From Actinomycetes bacterium (GTDB lineage Bacteria; Actinomycetota; Acidimicrobiia; Acidimicrobiales; RAAP-2): a stretch of DNA of 11,531 nucleotides. Shown in pieces: positions 7,797 through 11,531 of this stretch (position 1 is the first letter of the stretch; every line of letters starts with the position of its first letter). The DNA lies in contig JAJYMD010000457.1 in NCBI GenBank assembly GCA_021787255.1, positions 1 through 11,531 on the forward strand. Direction: 5' to 3'. The notes beneath the pieces are model-generated. The model made no database searches, was not told the origin of the DNA, and worked only from the letters and a program-made list of their open reading frames with translations. The position numbers were made by a program, and so were the translations under genes.

Positions 7797-9389
7797 CTAC
7801 CCCTCCGCAAGTGTCGAGCCGCGGCCCGCGAGGCGGATCAAGTCCTTCTCGGCGAGCGTGCCTGCCGGCCGGTCCGCGACGGTGTGGCCGCGGTACAGCA
7901 CGATGATCCGGTCGCACCAGTCGATGAGGTCCTTGAACTCGCTCGAGTAGACGACCGCTGCTCTGTCTCCTCGTGCGAACTCGCGCACCGCCCGGAAGAT
8001 GTCGATCTTCGCACCGACGTCCACCCCGCGGGTCGGCTCGCTGAGCAGGAGCAGTCGCGGATCGCGCGCCAGCAGTCGCGCCATCACCAGCTTCTGCTGG
8101 TTGCCGCCCGACAGTGCCGCGGCTGGCGCGTCGAGCCCCGGCATGCGCACCGAGAAGCGGCGGGCCAGCGCTGCCGCCTCGCGCCGCTGGCGACGCAGCC
8201 CGACGAACGGGGGCCACAAGGAGCTCAGCTCCGGCAGGTGCATGTTCTCCGACACGCTGAGCAAAGGCACCAGCGCCTCGAGCCGGCGGTCCCGAGGCAG
8301 GTACCCGACCCCCCGGGACATGGTCGCCCGGACCGAGCCGAGGGGAAGGGGCTCACCTCCGAGCAGCACCCTCCCCCGAGGGTCGGTGCCGATGCCCGCC
8401 AGCGCTGCGAGCAGCTCGGCGGCTCCCGATCCCTCGAGGCCGGCCACCCCGACCACCTCGCCGTGACCCACCGAGAGCGACGCGCTGCGCAGCGAGGGCA
8501 GCATCTGCAGCCCTTCGACGTAGAGGAGGGGGGTGGAGCCCGGAGACCCGGTCGCGCCGCTGGTGCTCGAGGACTGGTGCAGCTGTCGTCCGACCATGAT
8601 CTCGGCGATCTGGTCGGTGTGGACGTCGGCGACGTCCATCGCCGCCACCACCCGGCCGTCGCGAATGACCGTCACCCTGTCGGCAACCTGCTCCAGCTCG
8701 GCGAGCCGTTGGGTGACGTAGGCCATCGCGATGCCCTGCTGGCGGAGCTGGCGGAGGACCGCGAAGAGGCGGTTGGCCTGGTCGAGCGAGAGCGAAGAGG
8801 TCGGCTCGTCGAGCAAGAGGATCCGCTGGCCCCTGGCGAGCGCCCTCGCAATGGCCACCAGCTGGCGCTCGTCGGCGGCCAGCGTGCTCACGTCCCGGCT
8901 GACGTCGAGGTCGTGCGCGCCGAGGACGGTGAGCGCGGCCCTGGCGAGCCGACGGCACGCTCTCCAGTCGACGCCGAGCTTGCCCACAGGGAGGGTGCCG
9001 AGCGAGATGTTCTCCGCCACCGTGAGCGACCGGACGAGCGGAACCTCCTGGGGGATCAAGGCGATGCCCGCCCGGAGGGCGTCGGTCGGCTGGTGGAAGC
9101 GCACGGCCCGGCCGTCGACCGAGATCGAGCCGCGGTCCGGTCGGATCTCGCCGGAGGCCACCTTCAGCAGGGTCGACTTGCCCGAGCCGTTCTCGCCGAT
9201 GAGCGCGTGGACCTCACCTGGCCGGCAGGTGAACGACACGCCTCTGAGCGCGGGCGTCCCTCCGTACCACTTCTCGATCGAGGTGAGGGAGAGGAGCGCC
9301 GGGAGCGTGGTCGCGGTCGCATCGCCGATGCCGTTCCCGATCGGGGTCTCCAGGGGATCTCCCGCCGGTTCCCGGCGCTCCTCCTCCAT
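7797..9389 (-). CDS. CUT2-type double-NBD ABC ATPase (RbsA/MglA-like, 530 aa)
   Basis: The protein powers the importer and has two fused nucleotide-binding domains. NBD1: Walker A GENGSGKST (65-73), Q-loop Gln114 in LIPQE, degenerate signature LAADERQ (170-176), Walker B LLLDEP (191-196), then YVTQRLAE (224-231). NBD2: degenerate Walker A GLEGSGAAE (317-325), intact signature LSGGNQQK (426-433), Walker B LLLLSEPTRGVDVGAK (446-460) and YSSE (481-484). A degenerate NBD2 is normal for this family; NBD1 Walker A works with the NBD2 signature. Two departures stand out: the switch (H-loop) residue of NBD1, normally His in YISHRL, is Gln227, and the Walker B Asp of NBD2 is Ser450. I chose ATG at 9389, 19 nt past the binding-protein stop; the frame extends to 9470 but would overlap that gene with Arg-rich sequence. 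The stop TAG abuts the permease ATG. Confidence 0.94.
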   Translation of the reverse strand: MEEERREPAGDPLETPIGNGIGDATATTLPALLSLTSIEKWYGGTPALRGVSFTCRPGEVHALIGENGSGKSTLLKVASGEIRPDRGSISVDGRAVRFHQPTDALRAGIALIPQEVPLVRSLTVAENISLGTLPVGKLGVDWRACRRLARAALTVLGAHDLDVSRDVSTLAADERQLVAIARALARGQRILLLDEPTSSLSLDQANRLFAVLRQLRQQGIAMAYVTQRLAELEQVADRVTVIRDGRVVAAMDVADVHTDQIAEIMVGRQLHQSSSTSGATGSPGSTPLLYVEGLQMLPSLRSASLSVGHGEVVGVAGLEGSGAAELLAALAGIGTDPRGRVLLGGEPLPLGSVRATMSRGVGYLPRDRRLEALVPLLSVSENMHLPELSSLWPPFVGLRRQRREAAALARRFSVRMPGLDAPAAALSGGNQQKLVMARLLARDPRLLLLSEPTRGVDVGAKIDIFRAVREFARGDRAAVVYSSEFKDLIDWCDRIIVLYRGHTVADRPAGTLAEKDLIRLAGRGSTLAEG

Positions 9390-9408
9390 CAGGTGTCGAG
9401 CCTGCTCC

Positions 9409-10512
9409 TCACGACGAGGACGGTGCGTACTCGCCCGTGATCTTGCCACTGGCGATCTCCTTGACCGCATCTGTCCAGCTGATGCGCTTGCCGATCGTGT
9501 GCCTTGTGTAGAGCGCCACGGGCACTGTGGCGATGACCGGGACGTGCGCTGTCTTCTTCAGCAGCCGGTACATCACGTTCATCGCCGTCGCCCCCTCTGT
9601 CCACGGCCGAATTGTGGAGAGGACTGTGATCTCGCCGTCCTTGACCGCTGTGACCGCTGTGGGGTCCCCGTTGCGGCCGAAGATGATCGGGTGCTTGAAG
9701 TGGCTCTCCTTGGCGGCGATCGCGGCGCCCTCGGCCGTGTAATCGTTGTAGCAGAGCACCCCTTTGATCTTGCTGCCCCATCGCGTCATCGCCTCGTCCA
9801 TCGCCTTGATGCCGCCGGCTTCGTTTGTGGTCGTGTTGAATTCCTGGCCGAGCAGGTGCATCTTCGGGTGGCCCTTCAGCGCGTTGTCGATCTCCAGCTG
9901 CAGCTGGTACCTCACGCCGGGTACAGGGATGGCGATGTTCAGGGCGACGAAGTCTCCGCTGTCGTGCATCGCCTTGGCGAAGGCCGCACCCTCCAGCCTG
10001 CCGTTCGGGACGGCGCCCTGGGTCACGACCGCGTTGAACTGGGTGGGCGAGGCCTTGTAGGTCAGCGCTGTGCCCTTCAGGGTTCCGAGCCCGACCACGT
10101 CGATGCCGGCCTTTCGGGCGTCGGCCACGGCGGGGAGGACCGCTGTTGTGCTGAGGGGGAAGGTGATGATGCCGTTGACGTGCTCGCCGATCAGGGTCTT
10201 GATGTCCGAGACCTGCTTGCTCACTGTGAGCTGGTCGTCCAGCTCGACGACCTTCACTCCGAGACGCTTGCCCCTGGCTGTGATCGACTTCCCGATGGTG
10301 TCGAGGACTTCCACCGCGGCGGTCGGGTTCGTGAAGCCCACCACGAGCTGCTTCGCCGCGGGACTGCCTCGCCGTAAGGCGTGGGAGGTGGCTGCCGACG
10401 CATTGGCGGCTGCACCGGAGACTGCCAGCGCCACGGCGACCGAGGCCGCCGACGCCGTTGCCGCGACCAGCTTCCATCTGCTGCCTGCGGATCGCTTCAT
10501 GGATCGCTTCAT
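9409..10512 (-). CDS. Secreted substrate-binding protein of the CUT2-type importer (RbsB-like, 367 aa)
   Basis: This is a type I periplasmic-binding-fold protein that captures the ligand outside the membrane. It has a Sec-type signal peptide: basic start MKRSMKRSAGSRWK, an Ala/Val-rich core (15-38), and a probable cleavage after ANASA (about residue 40). There is no lipobox Cys, unlike most Gram-positive binding proteins. The mature domain starts at LVVGFTNPTAAVEVLDTI (56-73). Family features are GIITFPLSTTAVLPAVADA (114-132), the GIDVVGLG strand (136-143), a G..G..LG..F-like stretch at 166-179, and GVLCYNDYTAEGAA (251-264), the 'N/D..A.GA' region that usually helps hold the ligand. The start is ATG at 10512, five bases after GGAAGGGGG; a nearly perfect repeat gives a second ATG at 10500. 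Threonine codon use is unusual: 15 of 33 Thr codons are ACA. It is first in the minus-strand operon. Ligand is unknown. Confidence 0.94.
   Translation of the reverse strand: MKRSMKRSAGSRWKLVAATASAASVAVALAVSGAAANASAATSHALRRGSPAAKQLVVGFTNPTAAVEVLDTIGKSITARGKRLGVKVVELDDQLTVSKQVSDIKTLIGEHVNGIITFPLSTTAVLPAVADARKAGIDVVGLGTLKGTALTYKASPTQFNAVVTQGAVPNGRLEGAAFAKAMHDSGDFVALNIAIPVPGVRYQLQLEIDNALKGHPKMHLLGQEFNTTTNEAGGIKAMDEAMTRWGSKIKGVLCYNDYTAEGAAIAAKESHFKHPIIFGRNGDPTAVTAVKDGEITVLSTIRPWTEGATAMNVMYRLLKKTAHVPVIATVPVALYTRHTIGKRISWTDAVKEIASGKITGEYAPSSS
10489..10512 (-). repeat. Perfect 12-bp tandem duplication of the start region of the binding-protein gene
   Basis: ATGAAGCGATCC occurs twice in a row, giving the protein start MKRSMKRS. 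It doubles the start codon and the basic n-region of the signal peptide. The Shine-Dalgarno sequence is placed well for the first ATG only (five bases) and is 17 bases from the second. Confidence 0.9.
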
Positions 10513-10533
10513 GAGTACCCCCTTCCGTTGGAC

Positions 10534-10550
10534 GATCAAATATCAACGGC
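10534..10550. promoter_or_regulatory. Operator-like site overlapping the importer -10 box
   Basis: GATCAAATATCAACGGC here matches GATCATTGATCAACGGC at 10659-10675 at 14 of 17 positions. Its first 11 bases recur exactly, on the other strand, at 4960-4970 upstream of the hydrolase. A TTGGAC half-site lies just to the left (10528-10533), making a TTGGAC/GATCAA pair like the FadR-type site. Binding here would cover the -10 box and block transcription, so the site suggests repression by the divergent GntR protein (inference). Confidence 0.55.
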
Positions 10551-10567
10551 GTGACGAAGCTTGTCAA
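10539..10567 (-). promoter_or_regulatory. Sigma-70-type promoter of the importer operon
   Basis: On the minus strand, TTGACA (10567-10562, perfect -35) is followed by 17 nt and then GATATT (10544-10539, four of six matches to TATAAT). The -10 box is 26 nt upstream of the binding-protein ATG at 10512, leaving a short leader with the GGAAGGGGG ribosome site. The -35 box sits within CTTGTCAAG, a nine-base odd palindrome. This is the only strong promoter match I see in the window. Confidence 0.7.
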
Positions 10568-10597
10568 GTCGATTTCTCTCACGAAGGGTCCCGACCC

Positions 10598-10615
10598 CCG
10601 GGCGAGGACGCCCGG
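10598..10615. repeat. 7-bp perfect GC-rich inverted repeat in the divergent intergenic region
   Basis: CCGGGCG (10598-10604) and CGCCCGG (10609-10615) flank AGGA. It lies upstream of the importer -35 box and upstream of the regulator. There is no T-run after it on either strand, so it does not look like an intrinsic terminator. Role unknown; in GC-rich DNA a seven-base arm can be chance. Confidence 0.4.
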
Positions 10616-10658
10616 TCCCGCGTGGTCGTGATCCTGGATCCCCGGAGCGAGGATGTGA

Positions 10659-10675
10659 GATCATTGATCAACGGC
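10659..10675. promoter_or_regulatory. Second operator-like site, upstream of the GntR gene
   Basis: GATCATTGATCAACGGC contains the eight-base perfect palindrome TTGATCAA (10664-10671) and matches the importer-promoter site at 14 of 17 positions. Six GATC tetramers fall within about 85 bp here (10629-10714). A regulator binding this site would sit roughly 90-110 bp before its own GTG start, which fits autoregulation (inference). Confidence 0.5.
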
Positions 10676-10723
10676 TCGTTGATCAGCGGCTCGCTGGTCA
10701 AGGGCCCGTCGATCGAGGCCGAG
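10664..10723 (+). repeat. Four-unit 15-bp tandem repeat in front of the GntR gene
   Basis: The units are TTGATCAACGGCTCG (10664-10678), TTGATCAGCGGCTCG (10679-10693), CTGGTCAAGGGCCCG (10694-10708) and TCGATCGAGGCCGAG (10709-10723). The first two differ at one base; the next two decay. Each carries a TGATC- or TGGTC-like half-site at the same place in the unit, which fits an array of binding half-sites for the downstream regulator. The region is not coding for the GntR protein: the GntR frame has a TGA stop at 10680-10682, and no start with a ribosome site lies before 10767. Confidence 0.65.
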
Positions 10724-10753
10724 GGGGTCTCAGGGACCAACAGCTCAAGGCCG

Positions 10754-10766
10754 AGGAGGAAAGGGC
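10754..10766 (+). promoter_or_regulatory. Ribosome-binding site that sets the GntR start
   Basis: AGGAGG (10754-10759) is followed by seven bases and then GTG at 10767. The spacing is ideal, and this decides in favour of the GTG start over any downstream codon. Confidence 0.8.
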
Positions 10767-11531
10767 GTGGCTGTACGACCTGACGGGAACGCGTCGATCA
10801 AGCGCAGGCTGTCCGGCGACTGGAGCGCGACCCAGGTCGGAGGCGCAGTCCCTGCCCACCGGACCCTCGCCGAGAAGGCGTTCATCTCCCTGCACGACGC
10901 GATCCTCACGGGCACGCTCCGCCCGGGGGAGCGGATCCCCATCGAGGACCTGGCCAGCGCGCTCGAGCTGAGCCCGATGCCGGTGAGGGAGGCCATCCGC
11001 CGTCTCGACGCGCTGGGGCTGGTCGAGAACATCCCGCACAAGGGGGCACGGGTCACCGAGCTGTCGATCGAGGACCTGAGGGAGATCTACGAGGCGAGGC
11101 TCTCGCTGGAGCCGCTCGCCATCGCGCGGGCGGCGCAGCTCTTCACGCCCGAGGACGAGGCTCGGGCGAAGGAGCTGCTCGCGTTCATGAAGTCCAAGGA
11201 GGCGTCCCCGGCGGCCCTCTGGAAGGCCCACAGCGAGCTGCACATGTGCCTCTACCGGGCGTCACGTTCGACCTGGCTCGTCCGGCTCATCCAGCCGCCG
11301 TGGGAATCGAGCGAGCGGTACCGGCACGCGATGGACACGACCGTGAACGGTCCTCGCCACTTCCGCAACCACGAGGTGCTCGTCGGCGCCTGCGTCCACC
11401 ACGAGCCCGAGCGCGCTGCAGCAGAGCTCACGAACCACCTCGTGGCCACGGCCAACTCGCTCTCGGGCCAGCTCGGCGGCAAGCAGCTCTTCTCGCCGGT
11501 GGAGGGGGACAGGCTCACCCCTCTCGCGATG
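10767..11531 (+). CDS. GntR-family regulator, FCD (FadR-like) subfamily, 3' end beyond the window
   Basis: The frame from GTG 10767 stays open for 255 codons to the right edge. Residues 1-32 are a polar lead. A winged helix-turn-helix follows: AEKAFISLHDAILTGTLRPG (35-54), IPIEDLASALELSPMPVREA (57-76) as the recognition region, IRRLDALGLVENIPHKGARV (77-96) as the wing. The FCD ligand domain starts at LSIEDLREIYEARLSLEPLA (99-118). Metal-ligand candidates are Asp103, His159 (AHSELHMCLYRAS), His202 (RNHEVLV) and His224 (LTNHLVAT), the usual pattern of FCD proteins that bind carboxylate effectors through a metal. The Asp normally seen in 'D..FH' is Ser156. By 255 residues the FCD domain is essentially complete, so little of the gene is missing. 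It is divergent from the importer operon and shares its intergenic region, which is the usual position for the local regulator. The effector may be the imported compound or an acid derived from it (inference). Confidence 0.92.
   Translation, partial: MAVRPDGNASIKRRLSGDWSATQVGGAVPAHRTLAEKAFISLHDAILTGTLRPGERIPIEDLASALELSPMPVREAIRRLDALGLVENIPHKGARVTELSIEDLREIYEARLSLEPLAIARAAQLFTPEDEARAKELLAFMKSKEASPAALWKAHSELHMCLYRASRSTWLVRLIQPPWESSERYRHAMDTTVNGPRHFRNHEVLVGACVHHEPERAAAELTNHLVATANSLSGQLGGKQLFSPVEGDRLTPLAM

Noticed and set aside
6084..9440. A very long plus-strand open frame (1118 codons) opposite the permease and ATPase
   Set aside because: Its translation is low-complexity, rich in Asp, Arg, Gly, Pro and His, with no domain motifs. 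It is the usual antisense shadow of well-defined minus-strand genes in GC-rich DNA.
10598..10615. Intrinsic terminator between the divergent genes
   Set aside because: There is a stem but no T-run on either strand, and no gene ends here; both neighbours start here.
10664..10723. CRISPR array
   Set aside because: Units are 15 bp and directly abutting, without spacers, and there are no cas genes.
10070..10783. Plus-strand frame running through the intergenic repeats, giving five-residue peptide repeats
   Set aside because: Most of it is antisense to the binding protein. The peptide repeats are just the 15-bp DNA repeat, and there is no ribosome site or family similarity.
10698..11243. Minus-strand open frames opposite the GntR gene
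   Set aside because: The plus strand encodes a clear winged helix and FCD domain from GTG 10767 with an ideal ribosome site, so these are shadows.

Overview
The window is GC-rich DNA with GTG starts, Gly-Gly-Ala-Gly-Gly-style Shine-Dalgarno sequences and dense, overlapping genes. This fits a high-GC Gram-positive bacterium (Actinomycetota); I cannot name the genus from sequence alone. There are no RNA genes, insertion sequences, CRISPR arrays or phage genes. It reads as one catabolic island: an importer, CoA-activating enzymes, a hydantoinase/ketone-carboxylase-type enzyme and a divergent regulator.

Layout. Eight genes lie on the minus strand and are read from high to low coordinates. They are a CUT2-type (ribose/galactose-like) ABC importer made of a secreted binding protein (9409-10512), a double-NBD ATPase (7797-9389) and a permease (6621-7796); then an acyl-CoA ligase (5009-6583), an alpha/beta hydrolase-fold protein (4060-4923), a second acyl-CoA ligase (2291-4060), HyuA (213-2294) and the first 69 codons of HyuB (1-208, running off the left edge). 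Junctions are very tight: TAG directly followed by ATG, TGATG, ATGA, or gaps of 4 to 37 nt. The only breaks are 85 nt before the hydrolase and the 254-nt divergent region before the binding protein. On the plus strand, 10767-11531 encodes a GntR/FCD (FadR-subfamily) regulator, open at the right edge.

Control. The divergent region 10513-10766 holds a good sigma-70-type promoter for the importer (TTGACA, 17 nt, GATATT). It also holds GATC-rich operator-like sites, one of which overlaps the -10 box, and a four-unit 15-bp tandem repeat just upstream of the regulator. The 85-nt gap before the hydrolase carries a nearly perfect FadR-type palindrome (TTGATCAGACCAA) and an 11-mer identical to the one at the importer promoter. 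I infer that the GntR protein controls both its own promoter region and two minus-strand transcription units: importer plus ligase, and hydrolase plus ligase plus HyuAB.

How the genes may work together (inference). The importer brings in a small polar molecule. HyuAB would open a lactam, hydantoin or imide ring, or carboxylate a ketone, with ATP. The CoA ligases would activate the resulting acid(s) for beta-oxidation-like breakdown or thiolysis. The hydrolase-fold protein would cleave or shape an intermediate. The substrate cannot be read from the sequence. Oddities include an ATPase whose switch His is Gln, a hydrolase with two of three triad residues replaced, a binding protein without a lipobox and with a strong bias to ACA threonine codons, and a 13-bp perfect hairpin early in hyuA.
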